From contig JAJPIP010000012.1 in assembly GCA_021324655.1 (NCBI GenBank), forward strand, positions 1 to 63,171: DNA of 63,171 nt, read 5' to 3'. Below the pieces are notes generated by a model, which was not told the DNA's origin, did not search any database, and saw nothing but the letters and a program-made list of their open reading frames with translations. Position numbers and translations under genes: made by a program. This document shows positions 30,154 through 38,004 of this stretch, piece after piece. Numbering within the stretch: the first letter of the stretch is position 1; each line of letters begins with the position of its first letter. Origin of the DNA: Pseudomonadota bacterium. GTDB lineage: Bacteria; Chloroflexota; UBA5177.

Positions 30154-32190
30154 ATGACCGCCCCTGATCCCGGGCACCGCAGCCGTCAGGTCACAACGCA
30201 CGATGGAGGCATTAGCTTCCACGATCTCCCCGCGGCCGGCGCGGCCATCGGACTGGCCGGCGTGATAGAAGGACCCGACGAGTTGTGTCGGAGGATCTAC
30301 GACATCATCGGCGAGGCCTCGGGCGACACGGACGCGCTCGTCGAAGCGGTGCAGCGCGATCCCAACGAATTGCTCACCGCTGTTCTCAAGCAGGTCGATC
30401 TCGCGTCGACCGACGAGCAAGGGGCGTCCGTTGTCATTGCGATCTGGCTGCGCAGGCACCTCGTCATCGGTTTCCGCAGTGGCGCGGCGGCATACCTGGT
30501 CGTACCCGGACAGCCTCCCGCATGTCTCACCGCAGGACAGCAGCGTGGTGTGCGCGTCGCATGGGCCGGGCCCGGAGCCATGCTGGTTCTGGCGGGAGCG
30601 TCCCTCCCGCGGCGGTTGTCCGATGCCGACATTGAGGCTGCCCTCGCCGGCGCCGACGCTTCCAGTGCGGACCGCGAGCTCTCTCGTATGTCGGCTGAGC
30701 AGGGAGGACGCGAGCCTCTCGTGCTTGCGGTCCAATTACCAAAGACCGGTCCCGGGGCGTCCACCCGCCCGACCGGGCCGGGCTCGGCCGAGAAGAAGAC
30801 CGGCGCTCCGAGCGCGGCTCATGACTCCATGGCCGGCCGAGTCCAAGGATCTCGGGCCTCCGGGGCGGCGCCGCCTCGGGAGTCGTCAAAATCCAATGCG
30901 CCAGGTGCCGGGACGCGGCATCTATGGAAGCCCCGACCACCGAAAGTCGGGCTCTCGGTGCTTCGCTCTGCCGCCCGAAAGGCCGGACAGGTTCCGGGTT
31001 CACTCGCCGATGTCGCTGACGAGACCGCAGACTCAGAGGTCCCGGTTCCCCCGGAGACGCTCGCGGAGCAGGACACGGTACCGCTCGCGCCGAAAAGTGA
31101 GGCCGTCCCGGACGTTGCACCTGAACCTGTCATCGAGCCTGTTCCGGAACTCTCGTCAGGACCCGTACCGGCCCCTGTGCCGGCGCCTGATTCCGAGGCC
31201 ATGCCACAGCACCTGCCCGAGCCCGAATCCAAAGTCGCCACGGAAGAGTTACGTCAGCCTGCAGAGGAGCTGACACCCAATCGAGTGTCTGAACCGGCGC
31301 CGAACCTCGAGACGGCAGAGAGTGGCGAAATGGCACCGTCTCCCGAAACGACGGCGCGACCAGCTGCGCAATCCGCGGTCGAAACTCCTCTGGAATCGGC
31401 ATCGCCGGCGGCTCCCGATCCAGTGCCCGACGCTGCGACGTTCCATGCATCTCGTCTCGCCGCCGTACCACTCCCGGAGTCCAGCCCTGAAACCGAGCTT
31501 GAGAATGCGCCTGAGCCGGAATCGAAAATAAGCTCCCTGGCAGTTCCCCAGACCGCGCCCACCGACAGTGTGGACCCAGCACCCGAGTCCCTGCGCGAGC
31601 CTCCGTCAGAGCCGGCAGCCCAGACTCCACCGTTGATAGCCCCGGAAGGGGCCGGTCCGCCGCGTCCGCGCGCGTCGCCGAAACCGCCGCCTATTCTCAC
31701 CAGTACCGGCCGAGCCGAGCCCCTTCCTTACCGGCTCGCGCTGCGGGCGATCGGAGCTCTGCTCGACGAGAGCTCGGCCCGTGAGCTCACTCTCGTGGAG
31801 ACGCGGGGGACGGTCACCGTGTCCTTCATCGAAGGCGACGAATGGATCGTCTGGGATCTGGCGCCGGGCCAGATGGAGAGCTTTTACCTGTCACTGCGGC
31901 AGAGGCGTCGGTGGCGGGGCACCAAAGCCGCCGGTCCCTACCAAGACTTCCTGCGCTCGCTCGGAGAGTACCTTGATGCCATCGAGGCGCGAGCGATTCT
32001 CATCAGCGAGATCGAAGAAGGCTTCCTGCTCACGCACCAGTTTGGCGGCGTGCAGCAGGGCTTGTCCTGGAAAAAGCGCCGGGTTGTGATTGAATCCTCG
32101 CGGGCTGAAAGGTTGCGGCAGGCATGCCGGTCCCAGCGTAACGCGAAGACTTTGAACCAGGGCACCATGGCTCGGGCCCTGGGCGACTGA
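30154..32190 (+). CDS. Putative PP2C-like pseudophosphatase with long Pro/Glu linker
   Basis: A 678-residue protein. Residues about 15-205 can be read as a PP2C-type fold: GASVVIAIWL, VIGFRSGAAAYLVVPG (where active enzymes have VGDSRAYL), GPGAMLVLAGASLPRRLSDADIEAAL (where they have CSDG), and EPLVLAVQLP. The metal-binding aspartates are replaced, so it should be inactive. Residues about 205-525 are a low-complexity linker rich in Pro, Glu, Ala and Ser. Residues about 525-678 are a separate basic alpha/beta domain that I do not recognise (LTLVETRGTVTVSFIEGDEW, GPYQDFLRSLGEYLDAIEARA). The PP2C reading is an inference from motif order. The gene has its own promoter and a nearly leaderless start. 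Confidence 0.8.
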   Translation: MTAPDPGHRSRQVTTHDGGISFHDLPAAGAAIGLAGVIEGPDELCRRIYDIIGEASGDTDALVEAVQRDPNELLTAVLKQVDLASTDEQGASVVIAIWLRRHLVIGFRSGAAAYLVVPGQPPACLTAGQQRGVRVAWAGPGAMLVLAGASLPRRLSDADIEAALAGADASSADRELSRMSAEQGGREPLVLAVQLPKTGPGASTRPTGPGSAEKKTGAPSAAHDSMAGRVQGSRASGAAPPRESSKSNAPGAGTRHLWKPRPPKVGLSVLRSAARKAGQVPGSLADVADETADSEVPVPPETLAEQDTVPLAPKSEAVPDVAPEPVIEPVPELSSGPVPAPVPAPDSEAMPQHLPEPESKVATEELRQPAEELTPNRVSEPAPNLETAESGEMAPSPETTARPAAQSAVETPLESASPAAPDPVPDAATFHASRLAAVPLPESSPETELENAPEPESKISSLAVPQTAPTDSVDPAPESLREPPSEPAAQTPPLIAPEGAGPPRPRASPKPPPILTSTGRAEPLPYRLALRAIGALLDESSARELTLVETRGTVTVSFIEGDEWIVWDLAPGQMESFYLSLRQRRRWRGTKAAGPYQDFLRSLGEYLDAIEARAILISEIEEGFLLTHQFGGVQQGLSWKKRRVVIESSRAERLRQACRSQRNAKTLNQGTMARALGD

Positions 32191-32263
32191 GCGTGGTGGG
32201 CGCCGAGATGCCGTAGCTCAAGCCGGCCGGGCCCATGGTCCGGGCCGATGCTCTCCCTGTCTC

Positions 32264-32364
32264 GGGGGACTCTAGCCTCTCCTCACGGGGCCTCCGTTGT
32301 GGTTTTATAGCCGTGGTGGGACGTACGGAGGTCCGGCCCTGGTGGGGACTACGGGTCGGGCCTC
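32264..32364 (+). ncRNA. Candidate rod-shaped non-coding RNA in a 315-nt gap
   Basis: Nothing in 32191-32505 looks like a protein gene. A long irregular hairpin is possible: GGGCCTCCGT with ACGGAGGTCC (32288-32297, 32325-32334), TCCTCAC with GTGGGGA (32280-32286, 32342-32348), GACTC with GGGTC (32268-32272, 32353-32357) and GGGG with CCTC (32264-32267, 32361-32364), separated by internal loops. The outline recalls 6S RNA, but high GC makes chance folding easy, and the strand is not certain. Confidence 0.3.
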
Positions 32365-32505
32365 CCTCACCCTCCACATGGCGTCGCCGGAACCGCCGAG
32401 TCGGCCGCATCGACATGTGGGGCGTGGTCATACTGGGCGACACGGATTCGGGCGAGGATATCGACCGCCAGCCCGGTGCCGGACCGCCTCTGGCATCATG
32501 AACGC

Positions 32506-33387
32506 ATGAAGGTCGGTATCGTTCTCTCGCCCTCGTCGACGGCGCATGGGACTCGCCGCTATGCGGAAATCTGGGAGCTTGCACTGCAGGCAGAGGCGCT
32601 GGGACTCGACTCACTGTGGGTCTTCGACCATCTCTTTGCCCGTTTCCCGCCGGACCCACTGAGCGGCTCATGGGAAGGATGGACACTTCTCACGGCCCTC
32701 GCCGAGGCCACGCAACGCGTTCAACTCGGGAGCCTCGTGCTGTCAGTTCCATTTCGCAACCCTGTTCTCCTCGCGAAAATGGCAGCGACCGTGGACGAGA
32801 CCAGCAACGGGCGGCTCATACTGGGCCTGGGAGCCGGCTGGCATCGTCCGGAGTTCGACGCCATGGGGATTCCGTTTGGAGCGAGGGCGGACCGCTTCGA
32901 AGAGGCCCTGCAAATCATTTGCCCTCTGCTGCGTGAGGGACGGATCACGTACGACGGGACCTACTATCGGGCGATCGAGGCCGAGATCATGCCCCGTGGG
33001 CCGCGACCGTCCGGCCCACCCGTCCTGATCCGGGCGTTTCGATCGCGGATGCTCCGGCTCGCCGCCCGCTACGCCGACATGTGGAATACTGCCTGGTATG
33101 GTTACGCCGGCGACGCGCTTCGACAAGCGCAGGAGGCCGTGCGGGTGGCCTGCCGTGAGGAGGGCCGGGACCCCAGCACTCTCGTCATGACGGCCGGCAT
33201 AATTGTCTCGGAACCCAATGGCGAGTCGGGTCGGACGCTCTACGGCACGCCGGAAGAGATCTCAGTCAGACTACGCAACTTCGAGGAAGCAGGAATCGCT
33301 CACGGTATCTGCGAGCTCGAACCACTCAATGAAGAGACAGTCGGGCACCTGGGACATGCGTTGCAGATCTTCCATCGCGGGCGGTAG
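32506..33387 (+). CDS. LLM-class flavin/F420-dependent oxidoreductase
   Basis: A 293-residue TIM-barrel protein of the luciferase-like monooxygenase superfamily. Typical segments are MKVGIVLSPSS, AEALGLDSLWVFDHLF, VQLGSLVLSVPFRNPVLLAKMAATVDETSNGRLILGLGAGWHRPEFDAMG and the C-terminal GTPEEISVRLRNFEEAGI. Members use F420 or FMN; the opening and the GLGAGWH-EF motif fit F420 enzymes. The substrate is unknown. The ATG at 32506 is used because the barrel starts there; an upstream ATG adds ten unrelated residues. No ribosome site is evident, and a CATCAT hexamer 7 nt upstream could be a -10 element of a leaderless mRNA. Confidence 0.88.
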   Translation: MKVGIVLSPSSTAHGTRRYAEIWELALQAEALGLDSLWVFDHLFARFPPDPLSGSWEGWTLLTALAEATQRVQLGSLVLSVPFRNPVLLAKMAATVDETSNGRLILGLGAGWHRPEFDAMGIPFGARADRFEEALQIICPLLREGRITYDGTYYRAIEAEIMPRGPRPSGPPVLIRAFRSRMLRLAARYADMWNTAWYGYAGDALRQAQEAVRVACREEGRDPSTLVMTAGIIVSEPNGESGRTLYGTPEEISVRLRNFEEAGIAHGICELEPLNEETVGHLGHALQIFHRGR

Positions 33388-33430
33388 CTCGCGGCACCCG
33401 GAGGCCGGACACCTGAGTGTGTCACGCAAA

Positions 33431-33490
33431 GCAGAGCGAAACGCAATGGACTGACCCGTGCCCTCGTTTCCGTTGACGTGTTCGCTCTGC
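33431..33490. repeat. Perfect 10-bp inverted repeat
   Basis: GCAGAGCGAA (33431-33440) and TTCGCTCTGC (33481-33490) are exact complements, 40 nt apart, in the gap between the LLM gene and the selenocysteine tRNA. No T-run follows either arm. Possible roles are a regulatory stem or a remnant of an element; none can be chosen. Confidence 0.5.
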
Positions 33491-33557
33491 GTCCAGAATT
33501 GAAGGCGAGAGACCGACCTGCGCCCAAGTTAGTGGCCGCGCGATGACGGAAACGACA

Positions 33558-33656
33558 TGGCGGGAGTGCATGGGAGTCGAACCCACCCGGGAACGCGTCG
33601 CGCGCCCCCGCAACGGTTTTGAAGACCGCGCCACTCACCGGAGCAGCCGCACTCCC
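33558..33656 (-). tRNA. selC: tRNA-Sec (anticodon TCA)
   Basis: A 99-nt tRNA on the minus strand with encoded CCA (33560-33558). The acceptor is 8 bp (GGGAGTGC with GCACTCCC), longer than in normal tRNAs, as known for bacterial tRNA-Sec. The anticodon loop is CTTCAAA with TCA at 33622-33620, which reads UGA. A long variable arm (CGGGGGCGCGCGACGCGTTCCCG region) precedes the T loop TTCGACT. The organism should therefore insert selenocysteine; selA, selB and selD are not in the window. Confidence 0.95.
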
Positions 33657-33728
33657 CCGCTCCGCAGTGTCACCCTCCAGCCGGAACCACGTCAAGGCTC
33701 GTGGTAGGATACCGACTGGGGAAGGTCA

Positions 33729-34454
33729 ATGGGCTATCTCGTGCTCGCGGACATCCATGCGAACCTGCAGGCGCTTGACGCCGTGCTGGCCGCCGCACCC
33801 GAGTACGATGCGGTCTTGTTTCTCGGCGATCTCGTCGGGTACGGGCCCAATCCGAACGAGGTCGCTGAGCGACTCCTCGCCCTGCCCAACCTCACCGCGC
33901 TTCTGGGCAACCACGACCTGGCCGCATTGGGCGCGATCGATCTCAGTACCTTCAATCCGGTCGCCCGCTTTGCAGCGGAATGGACCGCTCGGCAGCTGTC
34001 GCCCGAGAGCCGGGAGTATCTGGCGGCGCTCTCGCCGCGCCTTGACCTCACCGACGTTACGCTGGCGCACGGCAGCCCCCGCGATCCCGTCTGGGAGTAT
34101 CTCGTCGACCTCGACGAGGCCGAGCCGAACTTCGCTGCCTTTACCGCGCCCCTTGCCCTCGTGGGTCATACCCACGTCCCGCGTACCTTCCTCGTGACGG
34201 ACGGCGCCATCACTCTTCCGCCAAGCAATGCAGGGGCCGTGCTCAATACAGCGTCTGGGAGGGCAATCGTGAATCCCGGCGGCGTGGGGCAACCGCGCGA
34301 TGGCGATCCGCGGGCCGCGTTCGGGATTCTGGATACAGACGAGGAGACGTTTCGATTCGAGCGTGTGCCCTACGATGTCGGCGAGACTCAGGAGAGGATG
34401 CTCGAGGCTGGATTGCCGCCGTCCCTGGCGGCACGTCTTTCCTACGGCCTCTGA
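33729..34454 (+). CDS. Metallophosphoesterase (YfcE/MJ0936-like)
   Basis: A 241-residue calcineurin-fold phosphoesterase with all dimetal motifs: LADIHANLQAL, LFLGDLVGYGPNP, LLGNHD, HGSPRDP and VGHTHVPRTF. Such enzymes cleave phosphodiesters or phosphomonoesters, sometimes cyclic nucleotides; the target is not predictable. The ATG has GGGGAAGG at good distance. It converges on the penicillin-binding protein gene, 9 nt away. Confidence 0.92.
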   Translation: MGYLVLADIHANLQALDAVLAAAPEYDAVLFLGDLVGYGPNPNEVAERLLALPNLTALLGNHDLAALGAIDLSTFNPVARFAAEWTARQLSPESREYLAALSPRLDLTDVTLAHGSPRDPVWEYLVDLDEAEPNFAAFTAPLALVGHTHVPRTFLVTDGAITLPPSNAGAVLNTASGRAIVNPGGVGQPRDGDPRAAFGILDTDEETFRFERVPYDVGETQERMLEAGLPPSLAARLSYGL

Positions 34455-34463
34455 GCGCCCGTC

Positions 34464-36869
34464 CTAGGGGACGGTCTGGGTACTGGGCGGCACAGCCGCC
34501 GTGGGAGCAGCGGCGGGCGGTGCAGTGGCAGCCGGCGGGGACGTGGCGACCGGAGGAATAGCCGTGGGAGCCGGGGCCGCTGCTGTCGGCGGGGGCGCGG
34601 TGGCAACTGCTCCGTAACTCGATGTCTGCGGCACAGGAAGAGATCCGCTGAGCGATCCCACCGAGCAGTAGGGCTCGACGCCGGCCCAGATATCGAACAC
34701 CCCTGTCGCCGGCGAACCATAGGCGTCCGGTTCACGGCAGAGAGAGCCGGAATATACGTTCGCGGGCTCGACAAACGCCTTGGGTGGGAGGTTCAGGATC
34801 TGGAACGCCTTCAACATGAATGCGTTCCAGATCGGCGCGGCGCCCGTGATTCCGGTCGTGCCGACCATCGGGGTGTAGTTTGCATTGCCGACCCATACCC
34901 CCGTGACGAGGTCAGGCGTGTAGCCGACAGTCCAGTTGTCGGTGAAGCTGTTGGTCGTTCCCGTCTTGGCCGCCGCGGGGCGACCCAGATAGAGAGGACT
35001 TGTGAGGCCGAACTCGCATACCTGCGGCAGGCAGCGCGACGCGTTGTCGGAGAGCACGTTGGTCATCTCGTAGGCAAACCAAGGAGCCATGACCTGTTGC
35101 CGGTGCCCGTAGCCCGCGTCGCGATTCAAAGACCATAGCACCTTGCCGGTCGTCCGGTCCTTCACCTCGACGATGGCCGACGGCGGCACACGATACCCGT
35201 TTGCACCGAACACGCCGTAGGCGGACGTCTCCTCGACTAAACGCACGCCGTGCGGCATGCCCCCGAGGGTGAGAGACCATCCACAGCATCCCTGGTTGTC
35301 GGCGCGGAACGAGGTCATGCCCTGCTTGATCGCCTGGTTGGCGATGTTCCACAGTCCGTCCGGTCCGCACGTTCCGCAGGAGGCGCTGTATTGCTCGACC
35401 TTGACGGCGGGTACGTTGAGCGAGTTCTGCAGCGCCGTGCGCAGCGTCACTACGCCGTGCCATTGATGGTCGTAGTCCGTGGGCTCGTAGTACGTTCCGT
35501 CCCCATTGGGAATCGCGATGGGCGCGTCGAGAACGGTTGTGCCGGGCCCGAGCCCGTGCTGGAAGGCGTAGATGTAGTTGAACGGCTTGAAGGACGACCC
35601 CGGCTGGCGGGGCGTGTCGGCCATGTTGATCTTGCCTGCGGGGGCATTGTAATCCGCGCTGCCGACCATAGCGAGAATGCAGCCGTAGCAATTGGGATCG
35701 AGGCTCATGGAGACCAGAGCGCCGTCCGTGACATTCAGCCCAGCGACGTAGGCCACCTGTTGGGCGACGATTGACTGGGCCGCGTCCTGCAGGCGCGGGT
35801 CAAGCGACGTGTACACTTCGAGGCCGCTGTAAATGCGCCCCTTCAACTGAGGCATTTGCTCCAGCTGACTCAGCGCGTACGCCACGAAGAACGGATAGTG
35901 GTTCAGCTGCCGCGGCGGCGTGAAGGCGCCCCAGTGCTGCGCTTCGTTCATGTACCTGTCGATGAGCGACTTGTCGGGCTTACCGTTCGTGCGCAGATAG
36001 CCGTGGATGTACATGAGATGCAGCACGTAACGCATGCGTGCCATTGCTGCGGGACGGTCATTGACGGGATCGTAGATGGAGGGCGCCTCGGGAAGGCCCG
36101 CCAGTAGAGCGCACTGCGCCGGATCGAGCTGCCACACGTTTTCGTGGAAATACGCCTCTGCCGCCGCTTCGGCGCCCTGAGCCTCATTGCCGTACGAGAC
36201 ACCGTTCAGGTAGTACCAGAGGATCTTCGTCTTCGGGTACTTCTGCGTCAACTCGGCGGCCAGGACGATTTCCTCGGCCTTGCGGGACATGGTCTCCTTT
36301 GAACCGACCATGTATTCCTTCACCAGCTGCTGCGTGATGGTACTCGCGCCGGAGACGATGTGGCCCTGGGTCAGGTCGTCATACGCCGCGCGCACGATGC
36401 TGAATGGATCGAAGCCCGGATTGGACCAGAATGTGGCGTCCTCCGTCGCGATCGTCGCGTTCTGCAGCGCCTGCGGGATGCCGTGGTCGAGCCGTCCCGA
36501 CGGCCCGGTTCCCACCAGCCAGGTCTCCTTGCGCGACTGATAGTACGCGGTCGGGTGACCCGGCATCTGTAGCGGTTCGACGACGCGCTCGGCGCCGCCG
36601 GCGCGGGACAGATCGGCAAGGTTGTACAACTCGTGGCCGAATCGATCATAAAAGACCGAGTTCTGGAACTGGGTGGCTTTGTCGAACGACTTCACGCTCG
36701 GCAGGTTGTTGCCGTAAAAGAAAATGGTCGCCGCGCTCGCTCCCGAGGTCAGCATGGTGAATGCGACCAGAAAGACGATGAAGACGCGGATCAGGACGTG
36801 TGTGCTGGCGCGGCGATGCCCGTTAATGGCGCGATATGCAGTGCGCCGGCGCAGGGTCCGAGATGACAT
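34464..36869 (-). CDS. Class A penicillin-binding protein (PBP1A-type)
   Basis: Bifunctional peptidoglycan synthase of 801 residues. One membrane helix (about 27-50) anchors it. The GT51 glycosyltransferase domain has its catalytic Glu at E143 (ATEDATFW) and GASTITQQLVKEYMV. The transpeptidase has SSFK (425-428, nucleophile S425), SLN (483-485) and KTGT (635-638). A Pro/Ala/Thr-rich tail ends the protein. Unusual for an external enzyme are paired cysteines (C394/C397, C498/C501, C528/C529, C613/C618), which may form disulfides. A CATAAT -10 element lies 9 nt before the ATG. Confidence 0.94.
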   Translation of the reverse strand: MSSRTLRRRTAYRAINGHRRASTHVLIRVFIVFLVAFTMLTSGASAATIFFYGNNLPSVKSFDKATQFQNSVFYDRFGHELYNLADLSRAGGAERVVEPLQMPGHPTAYYQSRKETWLVGTGPSGRLDHGIPQALQNATIATEDATFWSNPGFDPFSIVRAAYDDLTQGHIVSGASTITQQLVKEYMVGSKETMSRKAEEIVLAAELTQKYPKTKILWYYLNGVSYGNEAQGAEAAAEAYFHENVWQLDPAQCALLAGLPEAPSIYDPVNDRPAAMARMRYVLHLMYIHGYLRTNGKPDKSLIDRYMNEAQHWGAFTPPRQLNHYPFFVAYALSQLEQMPQLKGRIYSGLEVYTSLDPRLQDAAQSIVAQQVAYVAGLNVTDGALVSMSLDPNCYGCILAMVGSADYNAPAGKINMADTPRQPGSSFKPFNYIYAFQHGLGPGTTVLDAPIAIPNGDGTYYEPTDYDHQWHGVVTLRTALQNSLNVPAVKVEQYSASCGTCGPDGLWNIANQAIKQGMTSFRADNQGCCGWSLTLGGMPHGVRLVEETSAYGVFGANGYRVPPSAIVEVKDRTTGKVLWSLNRDAGYGHRQQVMAPWFAYEMTNVLSDNASRCLPQVCEFGLTSPLYLGRPAAAKTGTTNSFTDNWTVGYTPDLVTGVWVGNANYTPMVGTTGITGAAPIWNAFMLKAFQILNLPPKAFVEPANVYSGSLCREPDAYGSPATGVFDIWAGVEPYCSVGSLSGSLPVPQTSSYGAVATAPPPTAAAPAPTAIPPVATSPPAATAPPAAAPTAAVPPSTQTVP

Positions 36870-36877
36870 TCCGGGAG

Positions 36878-36907
36878 ATTATGCATGGTCCGCGCGGTGT
36901 CCGTCCA
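36878..36907 (-). promoter_or_regulatory. Candidate promoter of the penicillin-binding protein gene
   Basis: On the minus strand TGGACG (36907-36902), an 18-nt spacer and CATAAT (36883-36878). The predicted start of transcription is about 2 nt before the ATG, so the mRNA would be leaderless. The -35 element is weak (four of six). Confidence 0.4.
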
Positions 36908-36941
36908 CACGTATCATGGGACGGCAGGCAAGGAGGGTCTT

Positions 36942-37931
36942 ATGGCGCCTCGAGTCTACGTGACGCGCGTTATCCCGCGGGCCGGGGTCGATCGGCTGCA
37001 ACAGGCCGGGTTCGACGTGGATGTCAACGAGGGCGACGTTCCCCTCCGGCAGGACGACCTCGTGGAGAAGGCCCGCTCGTATGACGCGCTGGTGACGCTC
37101 TTGACCGACCGGGTCGACCGCCGCGTGCTGGAAGCTGCGGCGAGTGCTGATTTGAAAATTGTCGCCAACGTCGCGGTCGGGTATGACAACGTTGATGTCG
37201 CGGCGGCCACCGATCTCGGCATTCCGGTTACCAACACTCCCGGAGTTCTCACCGAGACCACCGCCGATTTCGCGTGGGCGCTCTTGATGTCGGTCGCCCG
37301 CCGCGTTCCCGAGGCAGAGCAGTTCTTCCGGGCCGGCAAGTACCACGGCTGGGGCATACTCATGCTTCTTGGTGAAGACGTCCACGGCAAGACGCTGGGC
37401 ATCGCTGGATTCGGCCGGATAGGTCAGGCGGTCGCCCGGCGAGCGGCCGGGTTCGATGTGAAGATCCTCTACTACGATCCGGTCCTGGGGCCGGACGTTG
37501 GCAAGCCGTTCGGCGCGCAGCACGTTGAGCTCGATACCCTGCTACGGGAGAGCGACTTTGTCAGTGTCCACGTGCCGCTCACGCCGGAGACCCGGCATCT
37601 CATTTCGACGCAGCAGCTTCAGTTGATGAAGCCCACCGCCTATCTGATCAACACCTCACGCGGTCCGGTCGTCGACGAGGGCGCGCTCGTCGAGGCACTG
37701 CGCGCGGGCATCATCAAGGGCGCGGCTCTCGACGTCTTTGAGAACGAGCCGCTGGCCCATCCCGGTCTGCTGGAATTGACGAATGTCGTCCTTACGCCTC
37801 ACATCGCATCGGCATCCCGGGAGACCCGAGACCGCATGGCGACAACAGCGGCCGACAACGCTATCGCCGCCTTGCAGGGACGGAGGCCGCCAAACCTGGT
37901 GAACCCTGAGGTCTGGACAGAGCGCAAGTAG
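36942..37931 (+). CDS. D-2-hydroxyacid dehydrogenase (glyoxylate/hydroxypyruvate reductase type)
   Basis: A 329-residue NAD(P)-dependent enzyme of the GyaR/GhrB group. It shows LKIVANVAVGYDNVDV, the nucleotide fold GKTLGIAGFGRIGQAVARRA, the catalytic Arg in INTSRGPVVDEGAL, Glu in DVFENEPLAHPGLLEL and His in LTPHIASASRETR. Likely substrates are glyoxylate, hydroxypyruvate or D-glycerate. The ATG at 36942 behind AGGAGGG is clearly the start. It is divergent from the penicillin-binding protein gene with a 72-nt gap. Confidence 0.92.
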   Translation: MAPRVYVTRVIPRAGVDRLQQAGFDVDVNEGDVPLRQDDLVEKARSYDALVTLLTDRVDRRVLEAAASADLKIVANVAVGYDNVDVAAATDLGIPVTNTPGVLTETTADFAWALLMSVARRVPEAEQFFRAGKYHGWGILMLLGEDVHGKTLGIAGFGRIGQAVARRAAGFDVKILYYDPVLGPDVGKPFGAQHVELDTLLRESDFVSVHVPLTPETRHLISTQQLQLMKPTAYLINTSRGPVVDEGALVEALRAGIIKGAALDVFENEPLAHPGLLELTNVVLTPHIASASRETRDRMATTAADNAIAALQGRRPPNLVNPEVWTERK

Positions 37932-38004
37932 CTCTCAAGCTCGCCCGTTACATGGCCCACAGCGACCCGCCCTACGTGTGCCCCCGGGGGCGAGCGCCCC
38001 ATCG

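Noticed and set aside
31000-31680. Tandem-repeat or collagen-like array in the Pro/Glu-rich part
   Set aside because: PE and PVP steps recur, but without constant period or unit; it is low complexity rather than a true repeat array.
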